A stretch of 9,537 bases of DNA from Lachnospiraceae bacterium (GCA_017964745.1 JAGCRJ010000205.1:1-9537), one strand, 5' to 3'; counted from the stretch's first letter, positions 1 to 7,102 are shown. The notes: generated by a model from the sequence alone, not told the origin. Translations and numbers: made by a program.

Positions 1-969
1 CAGATACTCATATGCCTGCTGGAGATGAGGGGGAACCGGGTAGTGGATTATGGTGCCGATCTCTTTTTCCTTAAGGTATTCGATCAGCTCATCCCTCCGC
101 TCACTTCTTATGACGTACTGATGATAGACCTCATAACCGCCTTCCTGCTGAACGGGCTTTATGATCCCGGGATTTACGATCTTAGAATTGTAGACAGATG
201 CGATCTTCCTTCTTTCCTCCGTGATCTCGTCTATGTATTTCATCCTTACCCGAAGGAGCGCCGCCTGCATCTCATCGAGTCTGCTGTTTACACCCACAAC
301 CTCGTTATAGTAGCGCTTGCCCGATCCGTAATTTCTCAGGACCTTGATCTTTCGGATAAGCTCGGGATCGGGAGATATGACCGCACCGGCATCTCCGAAG
401 GCTCCGATGTTCTTGCTCGGGTAAAAGGAAAAACATCCCGCATCGCCGAAAGTTCCGGCGAGCTTGCCGTTCCACCTTGCACCGTGCGCCTGGGCACAGT
501 CCTCTATCAGCTTAAGACCGTGCTTTTTGCATATCTGCGTTACCCTGTCCATATCGCAGATATGTCCGTAGAGATGAACGACCATAACGGCTTTCGTTTT
601 ATCCGTTATCGCCTCTTCGATCTTTTCAACATCTATCTGATGGTGCTCATCGGGCTCGACAAATACGGGAGTCGCACCGTTTATGGAAATGCCCATGACG
701 GAGGCGATATAGGTATTGCCCTGGACGATGACCTCGTCTCCTTCGCCGATACCCAATGCCCTTACCGCCAGGACGAGCGCATCAAGTCCGTTCGCAACGC
801 CCGCACAGGAAAAGCCCTCCCCGTGGTATGCGGCATATTCCGACTCGAAAGCGTCGACCTCTTTTCCGAGAATGTACCATCCGCTCCTGAGCACTCTGAC
901 CGCTGCTTCCTCATATTCTTCCTGATGCATCTTAAATCCCAGATCCATCCTGTTGGCCATGATCTTCAT
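1..969 (-). CDS. DegT/DnrJ/EryC1/StrS-family sugar aminotransferase (3' end outside window)
   Basis: PLP-dependent transaminase of the type that converts keto-sugar nucleotides to amino-sugar nucleotides for surface polysaccharides or glycosylation, acting in the cytoplasm. The 323 visible residues show the family landmarks: SGWYILGKEV near residues 29-38, the cofactor-binding IEDCAQAHGA with Asp157, the Schiff-base lysine in SFYPSKNIGAFGD (Lys186), and NSRLDEMQAALL at 228-239. The series ends in IHYPVPPHLQQAY, normally about 40-50 residues before the C terminus, so only the tail is missing. The ATG at 969 is preceded by GAGG with 7 nt spacing, and that site overlaps the TGA of the Smr gene, which implies coupling. 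The sequence resembles the FdtB/QdtB (dTDP-3-amino-sugar) branch by eye, but the exact substrate cannot be fixed. A stand-alone copy in a non-sugar cluster is unusual; the sugar locus may lie to the left. Confidence 0.93.
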   Translation of the reverse strand, partial: MKIMANRMDLGFKMHQEEYEEAAVRVLRSGWYILGKEVDAFESEYAAYHGEGFSCAGVANGLDALVLAVRALGIGEGDEVIVQGNTYIASVMGISINGATPVFVEPDEHHQIDVEKIEEAITDKTKAVMVVHLYGHICDMDRVTQICKKHGLKLIEDCAQAHGARWNGKLAGTFGDAGCFSFYPSKNIGAFGDAGAVISPDPELIRKIKVLRNYGSGKRYYNEVVGVNSRLDEMQAALLRVRMKYIDEITEERRKIASVYNSKIVNPGIIKPVQQEGGYEVYHQYVIRSERRDELIEYLKEKEIGTIIHYPVPPHLQQAYEYL

Positions 970-978
970 AGTCTTACC

Positions 979-1227
979 TCAATAAAGTTCCTTAAGTACC
1001 AGTATCGTGATGCCCCTGTTATCCCCGGGGATCACTCTTTTTACCTTGTCATTATACTTAAAACTGTCATATATCATATCACGAAGTGCCGTTCCGCGGT
1101 TAAATCCGTGAATCGCCCGGATCTGATATGTTCCGGAGCCCGCTTCCTTAACGGCTTTTTCCAGAACCCGCTCGGCCTCGTCCGTACGCATCCCGTGCAG
1201 GTCGATATTAACAAAAGGTTCGTTCAT
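979..1227 (-). CDS. Small stand-alone Smr domain protein
   Basis: This 82-residue protein is essentially one Smr (small MutS-related) domain. The N-terminal signature is VNIDLHGMRTDEA (residues 6-18, LDLHG type). The second motif, IHGFNRGTALRDMI (about 39-52), corresponds to the HGxGxGxLR loop. Smr domains bind nucleic acid and several act as nucleases, on DNA or on stalled-ribosome mRNA. A domain without MutS or other partner regions gives no direct clue to its substrate. The start lies 3 nt after the TAG of the acyltransferase gene, with GGAAGGAAG inside that gene's end serving as ribosome site at 7 nt spacing. The next gene begins 9 nt downstream, so this is a middle gene of an operon. Family assignment is firm; function is not. 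Confidence 0.9.
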   Translation of the reverse strand: MNEPFVNIDLHGMRTDEAERVLEKAVKEAGSGTYQIRAIHGFNRGTALRDMIYDSFKYNDKVKRVIPGDNRGITILVLKELY

Positions 1228-1230
1228 AGA

Positions 1231-2520
1231 CTATCTTCCTTCCGGATCCCGAAACAGCCACTCGCCCAAAAACTGAAGCTCGGTGGGGTTGAAATCCTCA
1301 GCATCACAGTAAAGGTAATAACAGCAATCCTTCGTGGAAAGCACGATGCCCTGTCCCTTTACGCCGCGGTAATCATACTCGGTCTGGACCGATTCCCTTG
1401 ACTTATGGGGAAAAGAAAGAATCTGTTCATCGCCTTCTTTTCCGAAACGGAGCGTAAACTGCTTTTCGTCCATATCAAGAGCGCCTTCACCAAGGTCCAC
1501 AAAGCCTTTCTCATTCGGAAGCGCCTCGACCCTGACCTTATAGGTCTTGTTAAAGCATCCCTCTTTTATGGCTTTCCTGCACTCCGCGATCTCAAGATCC
1601 CTTTCCCATTCGTACCAGTCAGGGATCACAAAGTTTTCCTTACTGTCCTTTTCTTCAAGGGATCCGTCCTCCCTTAAAAGGAATTCCTTTCCGCAGGCCG
1701 TGCACTTAAGGGTATCGCCCTTGCTTGTCATCTTATACTTTGCACCGCATCTTTTGCAGATATAGAGAGGCTTGTGAAGTCCCTCCGCGCGGAAGGGTTC
1801 ATTGATCAGGATCTTCTTTTCCTTCTGGTATTCGTACTCATTATACTCAAGACCTTCCTCGAGTCGCCTCTGTATATCGTCCGGAGAAGCATCCTTAAGA
1901 TCGTCCTTCGAATATAGCAAAGTGAGCTTTCCCTCTATAGGAACCTTCCTCGTGCGCAGCTCATCCCAGAACGGGTTTGCAAGGTAGGAACCGTAAAGGG
2001 TAAAAAGAACGACCGGAACATCCATGAACTTGCAGAGCTTTCCGAGGTTCTTCGGGATATACGCAGTTGTTCCGACATTCGAATGTCTCGATTCGGGAAA
2101 TACGAAAACGGACTGCCCCTTCGAAAAAGCATACTTCATATTTTTTATGACAGTGATGTCGGAAACAAATCTTCTTTTTCCTATGCATCCGAGTCCCCTG
2201 TACAGCCATTTTCCGTAGTAGAGGAAGCCCTCCATATCCGAAACGTACATCGCACGGTGAGGGAACACCGCTAAAGGAGCGGCGGAATAATCGGCAGGGC
2301 CCTGGTGTGTGGCAATGATTAGAAAAGGTCCCTTCACTCCCTTTATCCCGGACCTGTCTATCTTCATACCGCACTTTATATAGGACAGCTTTGCGGCAGC
2401 CCATATGAGCGGGACCAAAAAGAAATATTGTTTTGAAGGTTTCTCCGCCATGTCGAACGGAGTCATGTCTTTCTGATATCTGATCATCTGATACTGCTTC
2501 GGTCCTTTTGCACAGGACAC
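1231..2520 (-). CDS. PlsC-like lysophospholipid acyltransferase with C-terminal zinc ribbon
   Basis: Predicted 1-acylglycerol-3-phosphate acyltransferase family member, a membrane-associated enzyme that transfers acyl chains to lysophospholipids. The acyltransferase domain covers about residues 55-235. It has the catalytic HX4D motif as HQGPAD (His72, Asp77) and the substrate-binding block FPESR (141-145), replacing the usual FPEGTR. A hydrophobic stretch at 32-46 could sit in the membrane. After it come a four-cysteine ribbon (CxxC 255-258, CxxC 273-276) and an acidic C-terminal domain of about 130 residues that I do not recognise. At 429 residues it is far longer than ordinary PlsC (about 200-250). 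The GTG at 2520 has no clear Shine-Dalgarno; an ATG at 2487 (residue 12) follows AAAAGGA, but at a long 15-nt spacing, so the start is uncertain. It sits 17 nt after the HAD gene and 3 nt before the Smr gene. Confidence 0.85.
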   Translation of the reverse strand: MSCAKGPKQYQMIRYQKDMTPFDMAEKPSKQYFFLVPLIWAAAKLSYIKCGMKIDRSGIKGVKGPFLIIATHQGPADYSAAPLAVFPHRAMYVSDMEGFLYYGKWLYRGLGCIGKRRFVSDITVIKNMKYAFSKGQSVFVFPESRHSNVGTTAYIPKNLGKLCKFMDVPVVLFTLYGSYLANPFWDELRTRKVPIEGKLTLLYSKDDLKDASPDDIQRRLEEGLEYNEYEYQKEKKILINEPFRAEGLHKPLYICKRCGAKYKMTSKGDTLKCTACGKEFLLREDGSLEEKDSKENFVIPDWYEWERDLEIAECRKAIKEGCFNKTYKVRVEALPNEKGFVDLGEGALDMDEKQFTLRFGKEGDEQILSFPHKSRESVQTEYDYRGVKGQGIVLSTKDCCYYLYCDAEDFNPTELQFLGEWLFRDPEGR

Positions 2521-2537
2521 TTTTTCTTTTCACGGAT

Positions 2538-3182
2538 CTACAGAAGAATATCCTTAAGATCCCCGACCGTTTCAGCGATATATGCAGCTCCCGCTTCTTC
2601 AAGCTCCTGCCTGCTTCCGTATCCGTAGAGAACGCCTACGGATGTCATTCCGAAATGAGCCGCACCCGTAATGTCATAGAATCTGTCACCGACCATCACG
2701 GCTTTTTTTGTGTCGACACCGCCGTTTTCTATGGCGAAGCTCAGGACATCGATCTTATTTTTCCTGTCGGTATTATTAGATGCGACCATCAGATCGAAGT
2801 ATTTCCTGAGTCCGAAATGATCCATTACGACATTAGCCATAAGCTCCGCTTTGGTCGTTGCGACTATCAGCTTTTTGCCGGATGCTTTCAGCTTTTCGAG
2901 AAGCTCCGGGATGCCGGGATAGACATCATTTTCGTAGACACCTTTTTCCGCATAGTATTCCCTGTAAAAGGCAATACCCTTCGCTGCATCCTCAGGAGAA
3001 AAACCGAGAGTCTTTTCGAAGGAATCGCCGAGAGGGGGGCCGACAAACTGCTTCAGATAATCCCTGCCGGGGTATTCGACTCCCATTTTGCCGAGGGAAT
3101 ATTCAAAGCCGTTCATGATACCCGGTCCGGAATCGGTCAGGGTTCCGTCGAGGTCAAATAAAATATATTCGTACTTACTCAT
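2538..3182 (-). CDS. HAD-family hydrolase, phosphoglycolate phosphatase-like (subfamily IA)
   Basis: Cytoplasmic phosphatase of the haloacid dehalogenase superfamily. All four motifs are visible in 214 residues: motif I DLDGTLTDS with nucleophile Asp10 and acid/base Asp12, motif II VATTK (Thr109/110), a lysine near 143 (NKIDVL), and motif IV MVGDRFYD with Asp166 and Asp170. The helical cap between about residues 15 and 85 contains FVGPPLGDSF, as in proteins usually labelled Gph-like or 5'-nucleotidase-like in Clostridia. Length is normal. The ATG at 3182 has GGGAG with about 6 nt spacing. It is the first gene of the four-gene minus-strand cluster, starting downstream of the DUF4867 terminator. 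No convincing promoter was found in the short gap. The substrate cannot be named, since this branch includes phosphatases for phosphoglycolate, nucleotides and sugar phosphates. Confidence 0.9.
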   Translation of the reverse strand: MSKYEYILFDLDGTLTDSGPGIMNGFEYSLGKMGVEYPGRDYLKQFVGPPLGDSFEKTLGFSPEDAAKGIAFYREYYAEKGVYENDVYPGIPELLEKLKASGKKLIVATTKAELMANVVMDHFGLRKYFDLMVASNNTDRKNKIDVLSFAIENGGVDTKKAVMVGDRFYDITGAAHFGMTSVGVLYGYGSRQELEEAGAAYIAETVGDLKDILL

Positions 3183-3225
3183 TCTTTTCTCCCAAAACTC
3201 AGATACTTACTTTTTCATTTTAATC

Positions 3226-3261
3226 AAAAAAGCCCGAGAATTGAAGTCCCCGGGCTTTTTG
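3226..3261 (-). terminator. Intrinsic terminator after the DUF4867 gene
   Basis: AAAAAGCCCG (3227-3236) pairs with CGGGCTTTTT (3251-3260) around a 14-nt loop. On the minus strand the GC stem is followed by a run of six T. It lies 18 nt past the TGA of the DUF4867 gene and separates it from the downstream HAD gene. The symmetrical A/T flanks would also allow plus-strand termination. Confidence 0.88.
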
Positions 3262-3278
3262 CTTTATAGGTTTAAGTA

Positions 3279-3914
3279 TCAGTCGACTGCGATGTCGATG
3301 TTCTTGCCGGTAAGTCCGACATAAGCACCTGATGCTGCTTCGCTGCTCTCTGCGTGAGCGATGAGCCACTTGTTGCGGGCCCAGAGAAGCTTATCCTCGT
3401 CGTTGCCTTCCTTGAGAGCGGGCTTATCGGTGTTGGTGTTCTTGGGAAGAACTACGCAAACGCGGAAGTTTGACTCGCCCTCTGCATTGCAGGGTGCATA
3501 GTGAAGGGTATCTTCGTAAACGACTACGACATCACCCTTGTCTGCCACGAATGCCTTAACCTTGGAAGTGTCGAGCTTTCCGTCAACGATGTCATCCATC
3601 TTGGCAAGAAGGAGCACGAACTTGGAAGTTCCGATGTTGAGCTCGCATCCTCTGTGATACTCAAGGCAGTTGAGCTTGGTGTTGGAGCCCCAGCACATTC
3701 CGATCTGGATGGGCATTCCGCCGTAAGCGCGGTCGGTGAAATCCTTGTAAAGGTCGGTGCAAGCCTCAAGGCTGTCGATGCCGGGCTCGTAAGCAACGCC
3801 CTCTGCGGGAAGCTCGATCTTCTCCATTGCATCGAGAAGGGGTGCTACATCGTATCCGGTGATGACATGTCCGTATCTCTTGAACTCGTCGCTGTGAACT
3901 GAAATAAACTGCAT
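3279..3914 (-). CDS. DUF4867 family protein, possibly cupin-like
   Basis: I recognise this 211-residue protein as DUF4867, a family of unknown function common in Lachnospiraceae. Typical blocks are the start MQFISVHSDEFKRYG, YGGMPIQIG (64-72), LEYHRGCELN (84-93), TLHYAPCN (136-143), VVLPKNTNT (154-162) and WARNKWLIAH (178-187). Glu85, His87, Glu91 and His138 are spaced like cupin metal ligands, which suggests a beta-barrel enzyme or sugar-binding protein; that is inference. There is no signal peptide or membrane segment. The start is firm: GGAGG with 8 nt spacing to ATG. Lysine is almost always AAG, unlike the AAA-rich plus-strand gene at 4439, which points to high expression. It forms its own transcription unit with a terminator behind and a divergent gene in front. 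Confidence 0.85.
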   Translation of the reverse strand: MQFISVHSDEFKRYGHVITGYDVAPLLDAMEKIELPAEGVAYEPGIDSLEACTDLYKDFTDRAYGGMPIQIGMCWGSNTKLNCLEYHRGCELNIGTSKFVLLLAKMDDIVDGKLDTSKVKAFVADKGDVVVVYEDTLHYAPCNAEGESNFRVCVVLPKNTNTDKPALKEGNDEDKLLWARNKWLIAHAESSEAASGAYVGLTGKNIDIAVD

Positions 3915-3967
3915 AGAATTTTCCTCCGTATTTTGTTTTGGACTGCGTGTCTGGACGCTATGTACTT

Positions 3968-3996
3968 ATACTATCACGTCTTTGCCTGCTTGTGTA
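3968..3996 (-). promoter_or_regulatory. Candidate promoter of the DUF4867 gene
   Basis: On the minus strand, TACACA (3996-3991, 4 of 6 matches to the -35 consensus) and TAGTAT (3973-3968, 4 of 6) are separated by exactly 17 nt. The -10 ends about 53 nt before the ATG. Both boxes are weak matches, so this is a guess supported mainly by spacing and by the absence of a better pair. Confidence 0.35.
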
Positions 3997-4032
3997 GAAA
4001 CTGTTTTCTTTTTTGCAAAATAATGACAGGCT

Positions 4033-4062
4033 TTAGCAAATTATTGCAGAGGATGATACAAT
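4033..4062 (+). promoter_or_regulatory. Candidate extended -10 promoter directly abutting the ATG at 4069
   Basis: TGATACAAT (4054-4062) fits the extended -10 pattern TGnTATAAT with one mismatch. TTAGCA (4033-4038) is a 4 of 6 match to the -35 box at 18 nt spacing. Only 6 nt separate the -10 from the ATG, so the expected transcription start falls on or within a base or two of the start codon. Confidence 0.5.
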
Positions 4063-4068
4063 TACGAT

Positions 4069-4401
4069 ATGGACAACACATCACAAAAAAACATAAACGG
4101 ATCTACCGTTTTCCTTATCATCTGGCTGGCACTTCAGCTTATACTCATGCTCCTGACACTGGGGTTTGCATATCTCGGCGAATACACGGCGGGCCGTGCT
4201 TCCAATTTTTGGTCTATGCTCTGGGGAAAAGGACTGGGCGGAATGCTTTTGATATCGAATCTTGTATCGCTCATCAGCGGTATAGTCGGACTGGCCACCA
4301 AAAAAGGACGAAAGCTGCGCGGACTGATTTCCGTATTACTGATCATCGCATTCCCCCTGGGATTATTTTGCCTGATCCTTGCCATAGGTTCGCAGTTTTA
4401 A
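4069..4401 (+). CDS. Small predicted membrane protein, three helices
   Basis: I do not recognise this 110-residue protein. It has a polar N terminus (about residues 1-11) and three hydrophobic stretches at about 12-36, 56-76 and 84-107. The basic loop KKGRKLR (78-84) between the second and third helices is probably cytoplasmic. Reading is clean to a TAA, and the alternating polar/hydrophobic layout is unlike a shadow frame. The frame has a stop (TGA, 4054-4056) just upstream, so ATG 4069 is the earliest start. The only Shine-Dalgarno-like string, AGAGG, lies 16 nt away, too far to work normally, while a -10 box sits 6 nt upstream; translation may be leaderless. It is followed after 37 nt by a second small membrane-protein gene on the same strand. 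Confidence 0.72.
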   Translation: MDNTSQKNINGSTVFLIIWLALQLILMLLTLGFAYLGEYTAGRASNFWSMLWGKGLGGMLLISNLVSLISGIVGLATKKGRKLRGLISVLLIIAFPLGLFCLILAIGSQF

Positions 4402-4438
4402 TATGCTGATCTGCCGCTGAACCATCAGAGTATAACGG

Positions 4439-4885
4439 ATGACCGAACTGACGATAACAATTTTAATATCTTTTTTGATATTCACCGCAATCTTTCTGTT
4501 CCTCTTTTTGCAAAAAAGAAATCCGACTTATGTCACAAAGAACAAAAAAGGAAAATTTCCTGACAGTTATACCGTGTCCGTGTGGACTTTTTCCAAAAGT
4601 ACATCCGGAATATACATAGATCACATTTTTACGAAAAGAAAAAACGGAAAATACAGATTACGGTACGGCGTTTTCGACTGGGTCACCACGATCCTGACTG
4701 TTGTGCCGATAACCGCAATAAATATATATATCATTTATGACTCCTGGGATTCGCTCAGAAAATATCCTGACCTGATCCCCGCTTATGCCGCTCTGACGGT
4801 CGATCTTGTTTTATTGGCGGCTGTGCTCAATAACACGAAGATCCGGGCACGTATCTTTTTCAGAAATTTCATCAGAATAAAATAA
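4439..4885 (+). CDS. Small predicted membrane protein, three helices, unknown family
   Basis: A 148-residue protein I cannot assign. It starts with a hydrophobic helix (about 5-24), then a basic, polar stretch of about 55 residues (25-80, many Lys, Thr and Tyr), then two further helices at about 82-101 and 113-131, and a basic tail (KIRARIFFRNFIRIK). The positive-inside rule would place the 25-80 region and the tail in the cytoplasm, which conflicts for a single odd-numbered helix set, so topology is unclear. The nearest ribosome-site candidate is the weak AGAG at 8 nt before ATG. Lysine codons are mostly AAA and the gene looks AT-richer than its neighbours, a possible sign of recent acquisition or low expression. 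It is probably transcribed with the gene at 4069, and its stop codon lies inside the terminator stem. Confidence 0.72.
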   Translation: MTELTITILISFLIFTAIFLFLFLQKRNPTYVTKNKKGKFPDSYTVSVWTFSKSTSGIYIDHIFTKRKNGKYRLRYGVFDWVTTILTVVPITAINIYIIYDSWDSLRKYPDLIPAYAALTVDLVLLAAVLNNTKIRARIFFRNFIRIK

Positions 4886-4908
4886 GGTTGCCGCGAGGCA
4901 ACCTTTTT
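4884..4908. terminator. Bidirectional intrinsic terminator between convergent genes
   Basis: AAGGTTGCC (4884-4892) pairs with GGCAACCTT (4897-4905) around a GCGA tetraloop. It is followed on the plus strand by more T (to 4908) and on the minus strand by TTATTTTATT. It ends both the plus-strand membrane-protein pair, whose TAA it overlaps, and the minus-strand hydrolase gene, which stops at 4912. Confidence 0.92.
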
Positions 4909-4911
4909 GAT

Positions 4912-5799
4912 CTATTTAATGTTTTCTTTTTTGTAATCCGCGATCCATCCGGTAACTCCCTTCGGAAGCCTGGGCTCCATCGGGGTTCCGTCATCGAACA
5001 TGAGATTTGACTGTATGGCGTTCATAAGGCAGTGCTGTCCCATCTCAATACCGCCGTCTATCGATGCGATTCCTTTGTCTCCGTTCCTCGTCCACTCGGG
5101 AACATAGAGGAATACATTCTTCATCCTGTGAAGGCGCTCCATCCTGTCCTTAAGATTCTCCTCGTAGGGGTGGAATTCATCCCTTCTGCATATAGCCAGG
5201 AACAGGCATTTTCCCTTCTCATCATACTTATCGAGTACGGAGTCTTCGGCGATGGCATCGCTTCCCACGGGAAGGACCACATCGAAATCGTCCATATAGT
5301 TGTCCATCAGTCTGAGAACGAAGGTTGCGCCTGAAGAATTGCCGAAGAGCATGCGCAGTCCGACGCCGGCAGTTTTATCTTTTATGAAATCGAGATAAAG
5401 TCTGTGGACGGTCTCCAGATAATCCGGTCCCCACTGGCCCTGTACCTTGCCGCTGTCATCCCGGTACTCATTTGCCACGGGGATCAGGATATATGCTCCT
5501 CCCATGGTCTCCTGATAGGGATCCGATGCGTAAAGCTCCGCACCGGTGTAGTTGATGCATACATCTCCCACAAGCGAATTGCTGGTTCCGTGGAGGAACG
5601 TAAGAAGGGAAAGCTTTCCGTCATCGGCATATCCGTACTCTCTGGGATCGTACCAGTAATACTTCATCTTAAGATCGCCTGAAACATACTCTCCCGTATG
5701 AAAACGGTCAAAATACTCACCCACCTTGTATGTGGGGGCCTTGGAGATAAAATCTCCCCCGGGTACTTCATCGTACCAGGATGCATATAGTTCGGACAT
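4912..5799 (-). CDS. Alpha/beta hydrolase, esterase-like
   Basis: A 295-residue predicted serine hydrolase. TFLHGTSNS (67-75) resembles the HG oxyanion loop. FGNSSGATFVLRL holds the nucleophile elbow GNSSG (153-157, Ser155). Asp207 in CRRDEFHP and His256 in GQHCLMNAIQ are well placed to complete the triad. The overall order resembles esterase/PHB-depolymerase or feruloyl-esterase-like hydrolases, but no signal peptide is present, so it should act in the cytoplasm, perhaps on an imported acylated substrate; the substrate is unknown. The ATG at 5799 follows GAGGTG with about 5 nt spacing. It starts 37 nt after the XRE regulator stop with no terminator between, so the two are probably co-transcribed. 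It ends at a terminator shared with a convergent gene. Confidence 0.82.
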   Translation of the reverse strand: MSELYASWYDEVPGGDFISKAPTYKVGEYFDRFHTGEYVSGDLKMKYYWYDPREYGYADDGKLSLLTFLHGTSNSLVGDVCINYTGAELYASDPYQETMGGAYILIPVANEYRDDSGKVQGQWGPDYLETVHRLYLDFIKDKTAGVGLRMLFGNSSGATFVLRLMDNYMDDFDVVLPVGSDAIAEDSVLDKYDEKGKCLFLAICRRDEFHPYEENLKDRMERLHRMKNVFLYVPEWTRNGDKGIASIDGGIEMGQHCLMNAIQSNLMFDDGTPMEPRLPKGVTGWIADYKKENIK

Positions 5800-5836
5800 G
5801 CTTTCACCTCTTTTCCTATAACTCTTTAATTACTTT

Positions 5837-7036
5837 TTACTTCGCAAAATCCGGGAACAACAGTGAAAATGATTCCTCCGGAGTCAGTTCCTCAGGCGGG
5901 ATAAGGTTCTCCTGTTTATAAGGGTTATTCTCTTCCGCATTAAAACCGGGGAGAAGGTATTCATCCGGAATATACTTATGGACATCCAGATCCAGGAAAT
6001 AATTGCAGAACCATACGGTCACATATGTGATCCGGGTATTATCCTCTGCTCCTTCCGGGATCATGGCATATGTGAATCCGTAGTATTCGTCGCTGTTCAT
6101 GGAAATGATATCATAGCCTTCCGGTTCACCGGTGACGGTATATATCCCGGTATATACTTCACATCCCAGGTCCGTCAGCCTTTCGATCTCCCTGTCATAG
6201 CTCTCCGCTTCGTAATCGGCAGTCATGTAGATAATATACTGGGGATCCCAGGGGTTGTAGTAGGTATATTGGTAATCGGTCACGGTCATATCGGATGTGA
6301 TGTGCTCCGGCCAGATATCGATCATCTCACCTCTTAATACCGAATATCCCCTTTTGCTCAGCTCATCCGAAGTCAGTTCCGTATGGATATAGTCGTTATA
6401 ATGTGCTATATCGGGATCGACCTGTATCTTCTCACCGGCTATGGAGATGGCAAAGAGTCCGATGGCTATAAGACCGACTATAAAGACTCTCAGAAAATAA
6501 AGGACCGCAAGTACGATCAGCACGATGGATGTGATCTTGATCGCCTTCATCAGCTTTTTGCTGCTTGTGACCTTTTCAAGCATCCCCGTTACATACAGGG
6601 TGATTATGGACATAAGTATGAGTATCGCCACAGATGCGGTAAGAGCCAGAGTGGTCTTAAGCCCCTGCTCGGCTCCCACGGCCTGAATTATTATCGACAG
6701 CAGTGACACAAGCACCCCCGCTATCGACATTGTCTGTATTACCCTTAAAAGTTTACTTTTTTCGTTGCCGGCGTAGGCCGCCATCTTATCGGCGACCTCC
6801 CTTGTTTCATTGTTCATCATCTCGCTTTTCCTTTCTCCGTCAATGATCTCTCTGACGTCTACATCGTAAAAATCGGCTAATTCAACGAGCAGTGAAATAT
6901 CCGGAAGATTGCTTCCGGTTTCCCATCTCGAAACGGTTCTTGAACTTACATAGAACTGCTCCGCGAGCTGCTCCTGGGTCATCTTTTTCTCATTTCTGAG
7001 CATTTTCAGGAATTGTCCTGTTTTTTTCTGATCCAA
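5837..7036 (-). CDS. Membrane-anchored XRE-family HTH regulator with a large C-terminal domain
   Basis: A 399-residue fusion of three parts. Residues 5-62 are a Cro/C1-type helix-turn-helix (QEQLAEQFYVSSRTVSRWE, recognition helix near 31-41). Residues about 99-120 and 127-150 are two membrane helices. A long hydrophobic stretch follows at 168-200, interrupted by Arg183, that may be one or two more. The basic loop 155-167 should be cytoplasmic. The remaining 200 residues form an acidic, tyrosine-rich domain that I do not recognise; its side of the membrane depends on whether the last stretch crosses once or twice. The start is TTG at 7036, supported by AAAGGAGG 9 nt upstream and by the typical N terminus MDQKKTGQFLKMLR. 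The leader contains a GACA/TGTC palindrome that could be its own operator. The hydrolase gene follows after 37 nt, suggesting signal-linked expression. Confidence 0.85.
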   Translation of the reverse strand: MDQKKTGQFLKMLRNEKKMTQEQLAEQFYVSSRTVSRWETGSNLPDISLLVELADFYDVDVREIIDGERKSEMMNNETREVADKMAAYAGNEKSKLLRVIQTMSIAGVLVSLLSIIIQAVGAEQGLKTTLALTASVAILILMSIITLYVTGMLEKVTSSKKLMKAIKITSIVLIVLAVLYFLRVFIVGLIAIGLFAISIAGEKIQVDPDIAHYNDYIHTELTSDELSKRGYSVLRGEMIDIWPEHITSDMTVTDYQYTYYNPWDPQYIIYMTADYEAESYDREIERLTDLGCEVYTGIYTVTGEPEGYDIISMNSDEYYGFTYAMIPEGAEDNTRITYVTVWFCNYFLDLDVHKYIPDEYLLPGFNAEENNPYKQENLIPPEELTPEESFSLLFPDFAK

Positions 7037-7055
7037 ATTTTTTTACCTCCTTTCA
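7028..7055 (-). promoter_or_regulatory. Ribosome binding site that fixes a TTG start for the XRE regulator
   Basis: AAAGGAGG on the minus strand lies 9 nt before TTG (7036-7034), separated by T, seven A and T. The next in-frame ATG is residue 12, inside the first helix of the HTH domain and without a ribosome site, so TTG is the better start. Confidence 0.8.
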
Positions 7056-7102
7056 CGATTATTTTCGGGACTTGACGACAGAAAGACCACGACACAAAGC
7101 GA

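Noticed and set aside
25..1401. Long plus-strand open frame of 458 codons at the left edge
   Set aside because: It lies opposite the sugar aminotransferase, the Smr gene and the end of the acyltransferase gene, all of which carry clear family motifs. Its own translation shows no domain and it has no ribosome site.
2508..3161. Plus-strand open frame opposite the HAD gene
   Set aside because: The minus strand encodes all four HAD motifs with a good ribosome site; the plus frame is its shadow.
3182..3225. Promoter for the HAD-led operon
   Set aside because: TAAAAT downstream of the terminator resembles a -10 box, but no acceptable -35 lies at 16-18 nt, and TTGATT has no matching -10.
4014..4050. 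Inverted repeat in the divergent intergenic region (GCAAAATAATG and CAAATTATTGC)
   Set aside because: The arms mismatch at several positions and are AT-rich, so chance is a sufficient explanation.
3933..4409. Alternative plus-strand frame overlapping the first small membrane protein
   Set aside because: It crosses the promoter region, has no ribosome site and a mixed composition. The other frame gives a coherent three-helix protein ending before the next gene.
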